Shown: one piece after another, positions 18,901 through 26,805 of the stretch
Numbering within the stretch: the first letter of the stretch is position 1
How the letters are laid out: each line of letters starts with the position of its first letter
Assembly: GCA_937894935.1 (NCBI GenBank)
Contig: CALAYC010000010.1
Location: forward strand, 1-40,951
Direction of reading: 5' to 3'
DNA length: 40,951 bases
Origin: an uncultured Verrucomicrobiota bacterium
Lineage (GTDB): Bacteria > Verrucomicrobiota > Verrucomicrobiia > Limisphaerales > JADLHS01
Translations under genes and position numbers: made by a program
Notes under the pieces: generated by a model
Told to the model about the DNA's origin: nothing
The model's input: only the letters and a program-made list of their open reading frames with translations
The model's database searches: none

Positions 18901-19232
18901 CTGAGGTGCGACATAACCTGGTGCTCGCGACGCGTGAAGCGATTAACAATGTGTCCACGCACGCCGCAGCGACTGAAGCGCGGGTTTCGTTGGCGTTGGA
19001 CGAAACGGCGTTGACGATTGCGGTGGCGGATAACGGTCGCGGTTTTGATCCCACTCAAACCAGTGGCGATGGGAATGGATTATCGAATATGCGGCGGCGG
19101 TTGGAGGATGTGGGCGGCAAGTTGGAATTGGAATCCGCACCGGGCAAGGGAACAGTGGTGCAGTTTATTGTAGCGCGAAAACAGTTACACGGTCGTGTAA
19201 TTGGCGGTAACGGTCATGCGGCGGCAACATGA
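15918..19232 (+). CDS. Sensor histidine kinase with discoidin-like and OB-like extracytoplasmic region
   Basis: A 1104-aa membrane kinase. After a signal/anchor helix (residues about 20-42) come a discoidin-like segment (VHQYALTSANDFPQRDP, LLGSNDGGKTW), a second discoidin-like segment (ETAIKLFDGRVETKWLD, WVQWQY), and several beta-rich OB-like repeats (VEIEGEVKYRL, VRFRGVVTEL, VKVEGVVTLQ). A membrane helix lies at about 839-857, followed by a coiled-coil, the HisKA_3 phospho-acceptor His899 in AKDLHDDLGANLAQ and an ATPase domain (DNGRGFDP, GNGLSNM). The frame is open from TTG 15819, but ATG 15918 has AAGG 5 bp upstream and gives a clean signal. ATGA overlap with the downstream regulator marks the cognate pair. 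The sensor is inferred to read a glycan or wall signal outside the membrane. Confidence 0.9.
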   Translation: MQLIRTLVDAVISCLVSRQQGGVAVVVAIGLMLGLTMEAVAAARLKKTVHQYALTSANDFPQRDPQDWRLLGSNDGGKTWITVDTRKREVFTERHQRRVFKLSKPATFDTFRLQIDLVRDPKVANSVQLAEIELLGETEADLDPVPIFTDHITSLDDNPPSETAIKLFDGRVETKWLDNKPRDRSTCASWVQWQYAAPAEIVVTNISQLTALRARANDGYRVELMSVVVGRTGNGSELSMADSTGCVELSDLQGEEDLLPGQPVLISGTSVWSDGRIALREGRIQLRGERSATTPEAIVVEQPLSRREDLKWVEIEGEVKYRLMSNGEASFDVYEDGASMRVHWRGVSELAQLPPNGARVIVRGVVRGGFNDRGIWVASGLWTAGADAVTLMDARNRNGTTSTRSAPDVLPATLTKIEQIRRLTQEQLQSRPHVRFRGVVTELMGAFMQDETAGVQVAFQGNEGRKVTEPGTYVEVEGWGGLSDAGNPIVSADRVTVLGKGKWPEPQRMSLSQLMSGRIDAQWIEVEGVVRSTDGAHLLMICYGREVTASVSAGAAGRVKELVDAAVRVRGVGVTALDDRARIQGVHLLIPSLEHVDVTEPPADPEKLPMRPIGSLLGLSGPRESYHRVKVEGVVTLQEGHKIFLQDDSGGAMAMLKEDVVLDPRFGRSRWLFMRTPSTNAPLRADLRFSPGDRVQLVGFPETRSYSPVLTEAVATKISSGESVPIYTATVTGLNDGRADSMMAVVEGVLLGQNAIGAHVAMALEWHDRTIQVLVPARESDAAMAIVPGSRLQVTGVCQVDSTPYAQLGLRVASVRLLTRSMADVVVLSRPPWWTVKRALTVMGGMALVILAALVWIKQLRKQVEERSQQLAAEIQLREQTERRSALEQERARIAKDLHDDLGANLAQIVFLSQRVDDGRNDLKEVDRYFRMIPATARKTIQSLDEIVWAINPRHDLVESLANYLSQFAAEHLTLAGVRCILDVPMVLPEIHISAEVRHNLVLATREAINNVSTHAAATEARVSLALDETALTIAVADNGRGFDPTQTSGDGNGLSNMRRRLEDVGGKLELESAPGKGTVVQFIVARKQLHGRVIGGNGHAAAT
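19185..19200. promoter_or_regulatory. Module A operator copy 2, inside the 3' end of the kinase gene
   Basis: TTACAC, GGTC, GTGTAA lies in the last codons of the kinase gene, centred about 36 bp before the response-regulator ATG at 19229. A dyad here would allow the regulator to control an internal promoter for itself and the FAD oxidoreductase. That it survives under coding constraint and matches three intergenic copies argues it is a real site. Confidence 0.62.
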
Positions 19233-19912
19233 AGAGAATGGTCATAGCCAAGCCAGAGAATCGCGAGACGACTCCGAATCGAGTCATCCGCGTGTGTGTC
19301 GTTGAGGATGACAACCTGGTGCGCGAGCAATTGGTGCATCAATTGCAAGCGGCCGCGGGTTTCACCTGTCTCGGTAGTTATCGCTCTGCGGAAGCAGCGC
19401 TGGAGGAAATTCCGCGTCTGCGTCCGGACGTGGTGCTGATGGACATCAATCTTCCCAAGATGAGCGGTATTGATTGCGTGCGACACCTGAAAGGACAGTT
19501 GCCGACAACGCATTACATCATGTTAACGGTGTACGAAGACGTGGATGCGATTTTCAAGTCGCTGCTCGCGGGTGCGGTGGGATATTTACTCAAGGGGCGA
19601 TCTGGTTCGGGCGATCGGGTGTTGGAAGCGGTGCGGGATGCGGCGGCAGGCGGTTCGCCACTCAACAGTCTGATTGCGCGAAAAATCGTGCAGCACTTTC
19701 ACTATCAACCGTCGCGTTCGGGGGCGGAACATCCGCTTTCAATTCGGGAGCGCGAGGTGTTGGAGCTGCTTTCCAAGGGGCTGCCGTACAAAGAAATTGC
19801 CGATTTGCTGGGCGTGAACATCGAGACCGTGCGTAAGCATTGTCATAACATCTACGAAAAACTTCAGGTCAGTTCGCGCACCGAAGCGGTGGTGAAATTT
19901 TTGAGCAAATAG
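19229..19912 (+). CDS. NarL-type response regulator, partner of the module A kinase
   Basis: A 227-aa two-component regulator. A 17-residue lead precedes the receiver (VIRVCVVEDDN), with phospho-acceptor Asp72 in VLMDINLPKMSG and Lys in GYLLKG; the LuxR-type domain starts at LSIREREVLELL and includes YKEIADLLGV and IETVRKHCHNIYEKL. The start codon overlaps the kinase stop as ATGA and no ribosome site is present, consistent with translational coupling; GTG and ATG codons further in would shorten the lead. The FAD oxidoreductase gene follows 12 bp later. It is the best candidate to bind the TTACAC-N4-GTGTAA dyads, a mode usual for LuxR-type domains that bind as dimers. Confidence 0.95.
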   Translation: MKRMVIAKPENRETTPNRVIRVCVVEDDNLVREQLVHQLQAAAGFTCLGSYRSAEAALEEIPRLRPDVVLMDINLPKMSGIDCVRHLKGQLPTTHYIMLTVYEDVDAIFKSLLAGAVGYLLKGRSGSGDRVLEAVRDAAAGGSPLNSLIARKIVQHFHYQPSRSGAEHPLSIREREVLELLSKGLPYKEIADLLGVNIETVRKHCHNIYEKLQVSSRTEAVVKFLSK

Positions 19913-19924
19913 GGTAGAACGCAC

Positions 19925-21601
19925 GTGAACTCCAATCATCCCGTGCGGAAATATTTTTTTATCCTGTTCTTCGTCGCAGTGGTTGTTTGCCGAGCGGACG
20001 TGGTCGAGCGGGACATTTGCATTTATGGCAGTACGCCGAGCGGAATTGCGGCTGCGGTTCAGGCTGCGCGAATGGGAAAATCGGTGGTGATCGTGACGCC
20101 GGACAAACATATCGGCGGGATGTCGAGTAGCGGTTTGGGGTTTGCGGACACAGGAAATACGGCGGTTATCGGCGGTATCGCGCGGGAATTTCATCATCGC
20201 GTCTGGAAGCATTACGAAGATCCGAAAGCCTGGAAATGGCAATCGCGCGAGCAGTACGGCAATCGCGGGCAGGGCACTCGCGCCAAAGATGATTCCGCGC
20301 GGACGATGTGGGTTTTCGAGCCGAGTGTCGCGGAGAAGGTGTTTGAGTCGTTTATCAAGGAGTATCAGATTCCGGTGCATCGTGACGAATGGTTGGATCG
20401 CACCAACGGCGTGCGAAAGAACGGGGCGCGCATTACTGAAATCACGATGCTCAGTGGTAAAAAATTCGCGGCGCAGGTTTTCATTGATGCGACGTATGAA
20501 GGCGATTTGATGGCAGCAGCAGGCGTGGATTATCATGTTGGTCGCGAAGCGCAGAGTGTCTATGGCGAGAAATGGAACGGGGTGCAAACCGGAGTGCTGC
20601 ATCATCGCCATCACTTCGGTGTGCTCAAGCAATCGGTGAGTCCGTATGTCGTTCCGGATGATCCTGCGAGCGGTCTGATCTGGGGCGTCAGCGCAGAGCC
20701 GCCGGGTGAATTCGGTGCGGGCGACAACAAAGTACAGGCGTATTGCTATCGCCTTTGTCTGACCGATCTGCCGGAGAATCGCGTGCCGATTTCCAAGCCG
20801 GAGGATTACGATCCAAATCGCTATGAACTCCTGCTGCGTATCTTTGCCACCGGATGGCGCGAGACGTTCCAGAAGTTTGATCCGCTGCCGAATCGCAAGA
20901 CCGACGTGAACAATCACGGCCCGATGAGCTTCGATTTTATCGGCGCGAACTACGATTATCCCGAAGCGAGTTACGAGCGACGGAAAGAGATTGTTCGGGC
21001 GCATCGCAATTACCAACAAGGCTGGCTGTATTTCATTGCGACGGATCCGCGCGTGCCGAAAGATGTGCAACAGCGGATGCAACAATGGGGCTTGGCGAAA
21101 GACGAATTTGTCGCGACCGGGCACTGGCCTTATCAGCTCTACATTCGCGAAGCGCGACGCATGATCGGTTCGTACGTGATGACCGAGCAGGATATTTTGA
21201 AGCAACGCGTCACGCCACAACCGGTCGGGATGGGCTCATACACGATCGATTCGCATAACGTGCAACGTTACATCACGCCGGACGGTTATGTACAGAACGA
21301 AGGTGACATCGGCGTTTCCACACGAGGGCCGTATCAGATTGCGTACGGCGCATTGGTGCCCAAGCGCGGGCAGGCGGATAATCTTTTTGTGACCGCGTGT
21401 CTTTCGAGTTCGCACATCGCGTTTGGTTCAATTCGCATGGAGCCCGTGCTGATGATTCTGGGACAGTCGGCGGCGACGGCGGCGGTTCTGGCGATTGATG
21501 AGAAGCAGGCGGTTCAGGACGTCGCGTATGTGAAACTTCGCACTCGCTTGCTTCAGGACGGTCAGGTGTTGGAATTCATCGCTGCATCGTCGCAACGTTG
21601 A
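19925..21601 (+). CDS. Secreted FAD-dependent oxidoreductase (FAD_oxidored family)
   Basis: A 558-aa protein starting at GTG 19925 with a signal peptide (FFILFFVAVVVCRA, cleavage near residue 24). The FAD-binding Rossmann fold follows directly: DICIYGSTPSGIAAAVQAAR with an acidic strand end, then GGMSSSGLGFAD. The C-terminal part has the family's HNVQRYITPDG and RGPYQIAYGALVP-like segments and a final helix around QSAATAAVLA. Related proteins are often annotated as FAD-dependent oxidoreductase or, loosely, xanthan lyase-like; the substrate is unknown. An exported flavoprotein in a glycosidase operon suggests oxidation of sugars or sugar acids outside the cytoplasm. It ends the five-gene run beginning with GH76; no terminator is evident. 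Confidence 0.85.
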   Translation: MNSNHPVRKYFFILFFVAVVVCRADVVERDICIYGSTPSGIAAAVQAARMGKSVVIVTPDKHIGGMSSSGLGFADTGNTAVIGGIAREFHHRVWKHYEDPKAWKWQSREQYGNRGQGTRAKDDSARTMWVFEPSVAEKVFESFIKEYQIPVHRDEWLDRTNGVRKNGARITEITMLSGKKFAAQVFIDATYEGDLMAAAGVDYHVGREAQSVYGEKWNGVQTGVLHHRHHFGVLKQSVSPYVVPDDPASGLIWGVSAEPPGEFGAGDNKVQAYCYRLCLTDLPENRVPISKPEDYDPNRYELLLRIFATGWRETFQKFDPLPNRKTDVNNHGPMSFDFIGANYDYPEASYERRKEIVRAHRNYQQGWLYFIATDPRVPKDVQQRMQQWGLAKDEFVATGHWPYQLYIREARRMIGSYVMTEQDILKQRVTPQPVGMGSYTIDSHNVQRYITPDGYVQNEGDIGVSTRGPYQIAYGALVPKRGQADNLFVTACLSSSHIAFGSIRMEPVLMILGQSAATAAVLAIDEKQAVQDVAYVKLRTRLLQDGQVLEFIAASSQR

Positions 21602-21674
21602 GCGATTAAACGCCCAATGGGTTCAGAGAATTTGCGTTTTCGTTCGAACAACTCCGGTCATTTCCATCAACCCG

Positions 21675-21690
21675 TTACACTTACGTGTAA
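21675..21690. promoter_or_regulatory. Module A operator copy 3
   Basis: TTACAC, TTAC, GTGTAA followed by TGGA, centred about 143 bp before the PEP-CTERM start. With its flanks it matches copy 4 at all but one base over 22 positions, which is much closer than the dyad alone would require. It lies in the 224-bp gap 21602-21825, where I see no gene. Confidence 0.72.
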
Positions 21691-21825
21691 TGGATTTCTG
21701 CTTCGGCTTGATGAGATGGTTCTCGCGTTGCCTCACCCGCGAATAAATCAGCGATGCTGGTTCATCGGGAGATTTGTCGGGGCGAGCAAATTATCAGACC
21801 AGTAACCAAAACAACTCTAATCAAT

Positions 21826-22545
21826 ATGAGACACTCATCCTTCGTTTCTTCTGTCTGTTTCGGTGTTGTGGCCAGCATGGCCATTGCTTCTCAAGCGTCC
21901 GCTTTATCGCTGACGCCGGTGGCTGACACATATGTTCAGATCAATAGCACGGCGAATAATTCGGCTGGAGCTCTAATGCTGGTAAAAAATCAAAACAACA
22001 ACGCCAACGAACGCATTTCGTTTCTGCGCTTTGATGGTAGCGAATTGACTGCGGGCAATGTCGAGTCCGCGTCGCTGGATTTGAAAATCGCTTCGTTTTC
22101 GAACAAAGCGAACATGACATTGCAATTGTTCGGAATTCCGGATGACGGTTTTAACGAAGCGTTTGATGCCGCGACGATCACTTACGCGAATTCCGGTTAC
22201 ACGACTATAGATGAGCCGGATAACAACGTCCTTGATGATTTGCTGTTTGGCGGTGCGCCGCTGGCGACCTTTTCGTTGCTGAACAGCGCGAACGTCGGCG
22301 ACACCATCAGTTTTTCCGGCGCGGGGCTGGTGGATTTTCTGAACGCCAACAACAACTCGGACATCACCTTTCTGATTACGACTTCGACGATACATGATCA
22401 GGTGTATCTCGGATTGGGGACGGTTGAGAACCTCGGTAATGAACCCGTTCTGAATTACACCACCGCCGTCCCCGAGCCTTCGAGCATGACCCTCGCGGCA
22501 CTTGGCGGATTGGCGTTGCTGCGGTTGCGCCGATCGCGGAACTGA
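21826..22545 (+). CDS. PEP-CTERM-anchored protein with DNRLRE/CBM96-like domain
   Basis: A 239-aa exported protein. The signal peptide ends near SQASA (residue about 26). The body resembles DNRLRE/CBM96-type beta-sandwich domains: VADTYVQINSTANNSAG at the start and NERISFLRFD, typical of modules on polysaccharide-active enzymes. The C-terminus is a complete PEP-CTERM sorting signal: VPEPSS, a hydrophobic stretch TLAALGGLALL, and the basic end RLRRSRN. Such proteins are processed by an exosortase, which is not in this window. The frame is open from 21754, but ATG 21826 begins the signal peptide. It has its own upstream operator copy and is followed by another operator before the next gene. Confidence 0.88.
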   Translation: MRHSSFVSSVCFGVVASMAIASQASALSLTPVADTYVQINSTANNSAGALMLVKNQNNNANERISFLRFDGSELTAGNVESASLDLKIASFSNKANMTLQLFGIPDDGFNEAFDAATITYANSGYTTIDEPDNNVLDDLLFGGAPLATFSLLNSANVGDTISFSGAGLVDFLNANNNSDITFLITTSTIHDQVYLGLGTVENLGNEPVLNYTTAVPEPSSMTLAALGGLALLRLRRSRN

Positions 22546-22587
22546 GTGCGTGCCGAGGCAGAGTTGTTCGTTGTCGCTATGAAAAAT

Positions 22588-22642
22588 CCCGGGGCAATTG
22601 TGGCGTTACACTAACGTGTAATGGACGCTTCAAAGCCCCGGG
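22588..22642. promoter_or_regulatory. Nested palindrome containing module A operator copy 4
   Basis: The inner dyad TTACAC, TAAC, GTGTAA (22606-22621) is followed by TGGA and is centred about 134 bp before the giant-protein start. It is enclosed by a perfect outer repeat, CCCGGGGC (22588-22595) and GCCCCGGG (22635-22642). The outer stem could act as the end of the PEP-CTERM transcript or could cruciform the operator. A further 6-bp stem CTCGCG/CGCGAG lies at 22692-22710 in the likely leader. Confidence 0.68.
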
Positions 22643-22747
22643 TGCGACGCTCAGTGCCAACCTATGTCAGCACGAACCGATCTCAGCCACTCTCGCGAGC
22701 TTGCCGCGAGGGGATTGGTTCTTCACGTCTGAATTCCTGAATCCACC

Positions 22748-25700
22748 ATGAAACTCACCAAGAATAAAATTACTACGCTGGTCGCCCGTCACAGCGCACT
22801 CCTGTTGCTCGCGTGTTCGGTCAATGCAGCGACATTCCAATGGACCAACACAGCCGCAACTGCGTCGTTTGTTGATCCGAATAACTGGACCAACACCGCC
22901 AGTCCGTTTGATAACGGCACTCCGGTCGCCGGTGACACGGCAATTAACAGCATCGAAGGCGCGGCGGCTGTTATCACAGACGGTGATGTAGTGACGGTTG
23001 CAACCGCGGACGCGGCAGCGGGAGAAATTCGCATCATCGGTGGGGAGTTGAATGCGACCTCATTGCGGTCGGTGGGAAGTAATGCGCTGGTTTCTATCAG
23101 CGGTGGGGTGGCTAATCTCGCAAATTTTCAGATCACCGGAAATTACGGGAAAATTTCCGTCAGCGGCGGTTATACGACGGTGACAACTGATAGTCGTGTA
23201 GCTGCAGGGAACACAACCTGGGACGTGAGTGGTGGTGTGTTGAATTTGAGTAAGCATACCATCGGCTCATCGTCGGCAAATAATACGAACAACATCATGA
23301 CCGTTTCCGGCGATGCGCAGGTGACGCAAAACCAGGGCACGGGTGGTGGTGCGGCGCGCGAACTCTGGATTGGCGGTAACAATGGTGGATCGGGCACGTT
23401 GATTTTAAAGGATAACGCGAGTTGGATTAGCAGCGCGGCAAACGGCAACACGGACGTCATCATCGGACGCGCGGCGAGCGGTTCGCAAAGTCCGGTTGGT
23501 GTGCTCACGATTCAGGATAACGCGAGCATGATTGTGCAGGCCGGTAACGCCGCCGCCAAAGTGATTCGTATGGCGGATAATTCCGGTAACGCCACGGGAA
23601 TTCTGAATCTGAACGGTGGCAATCTTGCTACGATTGGTATTCAACGAACTTCAGGATCGGCGTTCATTAACGCTGATGGTGGTAAAATTACTGCGTTAGC
23701 TGAGAGCGCATCGTTCTTCCGCAATTTCGGCGGTATCGGCGGAGCGAATTCCATCAACTTGCTCGGCGGCGGTTTGACTTTCGATACGGGCGGATACGCG
23801 GTCGGTATTACCAACGTGCTTTCCGGTGAAGGCGGTTTGACGAAGCAAGGTGGCGGTGTGCTGACAATCTCGGGAGCGAACACTTACACAGGGGCGACGA
23901 TTATCAGTAGTGATACGCTGCGATTGACCGGTGCCGGGTTGCTGGACAGCAGTTCCAGCATCACGGTGGAAAATTTCGCTACGCTGGAGATCACTAATGT
24001 GGACAGCGCGCTCTACACTGCCGGCGCGTTCACACTGAACAACGGAACGGTGATCGCAGATTTCTCCACGACGAACTTGACCGTCGGCACGCTGGGAACG
24101 GACGGGTTTGCCAATAACATCAACGTAGTTGCTTTGCCTAATCTGGGGGTGCTGCCGGCGCGTGTGCCTTTGATTAAGTACACGACGGCAGCGCCGGGGT
24201 TGGTGGATGGCAACAATGTTTTGACGGCGTTGACAGCAACTCTGCCGCCGTTGGGAAATCCGGAAGGTTATTTGACGAACAACACGGCGACTAAAACGAT
24301 TGAGTTGGTCATTACGAGCATGGTGTTGACGCCGGTGATTACGCGCCAGCCTGAGCCGGACAGCGCTTATGCCGGATACTTCGCACATTTCAGTGTGGAA
24401 TTGGAAATTACCAACTCGCCGAGTTATCAGTGGCGCAAAGATGGAGATAGTCTGTCGAATGGCGGAAAATTCTCCGGCGCGGACACAGCGGTGTTGCGAA
24501 TCAGTGATGTTTCTGAGGCGGAACTTGGCAATTATGACGTGATCGTTTCGACGGTGAGTGGTTCGGTGACCAGCAGTCCGGCGGCGTTGACGCTCGCTAC
24601 GCCGTTCGGCTACGAAGCGGCAGCGGTTGCGGCTGAGCCGGTGGCACTCTACATGTTCGACGATTGGAATGATCCTAGTTCAGGCATAGCGGCAGCGTAT
24701 GATTTCGCGGGCGATAGGGACGGGATTTACGGCCCGGTTGCTCAGAATGGCTTGTTCGGTACGGTTGGTCCGACGCCGAACGATGGCCTTCCGGGTTTTG
24801 ATCTGACCAATACCGCGGTGCGGACGTATGGCTTCGCAATCGGTTCGCGCGTAACTGCGCCGCCGCTCAATCTTAATACTAACACCATCACGATCACCGC
24901 TTGGATGAATCCCGGCAGTGTCGCGGCTAATGCCGGGATCGTGTTCTGTCGCGGCGGCGGCACAGTGGCGGGTTTCAACTTCACGGGAACGACCGATGCC
25001 TTATCGCGCCGCACATTGGGTTACACCTGGAACAACGAATCGGGAACGTATCTATGGAACTCCGGCGTGGCGCCGACTCCGGGTGTCTGGTCGTTCGTGG
25101 CATTGGTGGTCAGTCCGACCAATGCGTCGGTTTACGTCTTCGATAGCACCGGTGTGCGGGTAGCGTCGCAAAATTACACGCACGTGGTGCAGAACTTTGG
25201 AGCGGACACGATCATCGGCGAAGATCCGTTCGGTGGTAATCGTCAATTTGACGGCGTGCTGGATGGTGTCGGCATTTACGCCAAAACGATGACGCAAGAA
25301 GAACTCGAAGCGCTTTATGCGGCGGGTTCGGGTGTTTCAACGTTTGCGCCGGTGGTCTGGCTCGATCCGGTCAATCAAACGCGTTATGAACAACAAAGCG
25401 TTTCATTCACTGCTGGTGTCAGTGGCAGTCAACCACTCACGTATCAATGGCAAACCACCGATGGCGTGAACTATTTCGATGTCGTGGACGATAGTCGCAT
25501 CAGTGGTGCAACAACACCGACGCTTACCATCAACAATCTTTCGATGGCCGATAATGGTACGATGTACGTGCTCGTGGCGAACAACGCGTATGGTTCGGCG
25601 ATGAGCCAGGCGGCGACGCTGTTTATCAATCCGATCAGTCCAGCAGAAAACATCACGAACCTGCTCGCGCAGTCGAGCGGTCAAAGTTGGGAAACTGCAT

Positions 25701-26710
25701 CCACGTGGAGCGATGGACTGCCGGCGTCGGTTTCGGCAGCGTCGAAACCGGGAAGTGCTTACTACAGTCCTGCGAACACCTCATTGCGCACGCCGGCTGG
25801 CGCGGCAAACTCGACGTTCCCCGGCAACACGCTGGAATTCCAGGGTAACGGTGTTTTCACGACAACGATTCCTGGCAGCGGCAGCAGCGCGTTGATTATG
25901 AAAACGTCGAACGGCGGAATTGTGAATTTTCCGAAACTCATCATGAACGGCGGACAGATTTTCAACTACGTGGATTCCGGTGGCAATACGGTGTTGGGCG
26001 GTGAAATCGAAATTCGCGCTAACACCCCCGTGTTCGCTGCAGATGATACCAGCGCGCGGTCGATTCGGATTCAGGCCAAACTGACCGGAAGCGGTACGAT
26101 CGAATATCGCGCTTATTCCGGATCGACGTTCAATCCTGCGACCGTTTCATCGCTGAATATTTCGAATGAGGCGAACACGTTCAACGGTACTTGGAATGTT
26201 GTGCTGGGGACGCTGGTGGGAAGTTCTCCGGGTGCGCTCGGTACGAACACGATTACGGTCGGGGCTCAAGGCGCGTTGCAGACGACTTATCCGATCATGA
26301 ATCCAGATGGCGATCTGATCTTGAACGGGCGGCTCAATCTGACTCGCGATCACACGTTCAAGAACGTGACGGTCAATGGCAATGCACTGAATCCGGGTAC
26401 TTACACCTGGGCGGAATTGAATGCGCTTTATCCAGCGAACTTTCCGGCGTCATGGACCGGTCAACCGGGTGCCCAATCGGAAACGACAGCAGCCGGAAGT
26501 CTGACCGTGATTGGCTCAGGAATTGTAACGCCGGTGCCGCTGACGAACACCTGGAACGGCAACACGATGACGTTGAGCTGGCCGAATGGGTGGGTGTTGC
26601 TCGAAGCGACGAATGTGCTCGGTCCGTGGACAACGAATACAACTGCAACGTCGCCGTTCGAAGTGTCGCCCACAGAGCCGCAGAAGTTTTTCCGGCTGCA
26701 AGCGCAGTAA
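22748..26710 (+). CDS. Giant secreted protein: beta-strand repeats, Ig-like and LamG-like domains
   Basis: A 1320-aa protein with a signal peptide (SALLLLACSVNA, cleavage near residue 28). Residues about 28-510 are autotransporter-associated beta-strand sequence (WTNTAATASFVDPNNW, LTISGANTYTGAT). Two Ig-like domains follow near 528-625 (SYQWRKDG, ELGNYDVIVS) and 868-970 (TYQWQTTDG, NGTMYVLVANN), with a LamG/ConA-like domain between them (VALYMFDDWND, ITITAWMNPG). A second beta-helical stretch leads to the tail LLEATNVLGPW...PTEPQKFFRL, nearly the same as in the GH97 protein. No catalytic motif is seen, so an adhesin, carbohydrate-binding or matrix role is likely. ATG 22748 has no obvious ribosome site. 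It has an operator copy upstream and a strong terminator downstream. Confidence 0.85.
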   Translation: MKLTKNKITTLVARHSALLLLACSVNAATFQWTNTAATASFVDPNNWTNTASPFDNGTPVAGDTAINSIEGAAAVITDGDVVTVATADAAAGEIRIIGGELNATSLRSVGSNALVSISGGVANLANFQITGNYGKISVSGGYTTVTTDSRVAAGNTTWDVSGGVLNLSKHTIGSSSANNTNNIMTVSGDAQVTQNQGTGGGAARELWIGGNNGGSGTLILKDNASWISSAANGNTDVIIGRAASGSQSPVGVLTIQDNASMIVQAGNAAAKVIRMADNSGNATGILNLNGGNLATIGIQRTSGSAFINADGGKITALAESASFFRNFGGIGGANSINLLGGGLTFDTGGYAVGITNVLSGEGGLTKQGGGVLTISGANTYTGATIISSDTLRLTGAGLLDSSSSITVENFATLEITNVDSALYTAGAFTLNNGTVIADFSTTNLTVGTLGTDGFANNINVVALPNLGVLPARVPLIKYTTAAPGLVDGNNVLTALTATLPPLGNPEGYLTNNTATKTIELVITSMVLTPVITRQPEPDSAYAGYFAHFSVELEITNSPSYQWRKDGDSLSNGGKFSGADTAVLRISDVSEAELGNYDVIVSTVSGSVTSSPAALTLATPFGYEAAAVAAEPVALYMFDDWNDPSSGIAAAYDFAGDRDGIYGPVAQNGLFGTVGPTPNDGLPGFDLTNTAVRTYGFAIGSRVTAPPLNLNTNTITITAWMNPGSVAANAGIVFCRGGGTVAGFNFTGTTDALSRRTLGYTWNNESGTYLWNSGVAPTPGVWSFVALVVSPTNASVYVFDSTGVRVASQNYTHVVQNFGADTIIGEDPFGGNRQFDGVLDGVGIYAKTMTQEELEALYAAGSGVSTFAPVVWLDPVNQTRYEQQSVSFTAGVSGSQPLTYQWQTTDGVNYFDVVDDSRISGATTPTLTINNLSMADNGTMYVLVANNAYGSAMSQAATLFINPISPAENITNLLAQSSGQSWETASTWSDGLPASVSAASKPGSAYYSPANTSLRTPAGAANSTFPGNTLEFQGNGVFTTTIPGSGSSALIMKTSNGGIVNFPKLIMNGGQIFNYVDSGGNTVLGGEIEIRANTPVFAADDTSARSIRIQAKLTGSGTIEYRAYSGSTFNPATVSSLNISNEANTFNGTWNVVLGTLVGSSPGALGTNTITVGAQGALQTTYPIMNPDGDLILNGRLNLTRDHTFKNVTVNGNALNPGTYTWAELNALYPANFPASWTGQPGAQSETTAAGSLTVIGSGIVTPVPLTNTWNGNTMTLSWPNGWVLLEATNVLGPWTTNTTATSPFEVSPTEPQKFFRLQAQ

Positions 26711-26742
26711 GTCAGGGATTTTAGGTGGTTGGGTCAACATCG

Positions 26743-26775
26743 GGTTGGCAGCCGGAGTGGGACCGGCTGCCAACC
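26743..26775 (+). terminator. Strong intrinsic terminator after the giant gene
   Basis: A perfect 13-bp stem, GGTTGGCAGCCGG (26743-26755) and CCGGCTGCCAACC (26763-26775), with a 7-nt loop, followed by GTCGTTTTC. It starts 33 bp after the stop codon and ends 18 bp before the ribosome site of the prepilin gene, so it either ends the giant transcript or attenuates read-through into the prepilin gene. Confidence 0.82.
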
Positions 26776-26805
26776 GTCGTTTTCAGTTGTAGCGAGGAGG
26801 AGTTA

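Noticed and set aside
19739..21220. 493-codon open frame on the minus strand across the regulator and FAD oxidoreductase genes
   Set aside because: It lies antisense to two well-supported genes, with a His/Arg-rich translation and no motif; a shadow.
21617..21805. 62-codon plus-strand ORF before the PEP-CTERM gene
   Set aside because: It runs through the operator, has no ribosome site and no recognisable sequence; treated as regulatory DNA.
10079..26710. Classical type V autotransporters
   Set aside because: Two proteins have autotransporter-associated repeats but neither has a C-terminal barrel, so the label would mislead.
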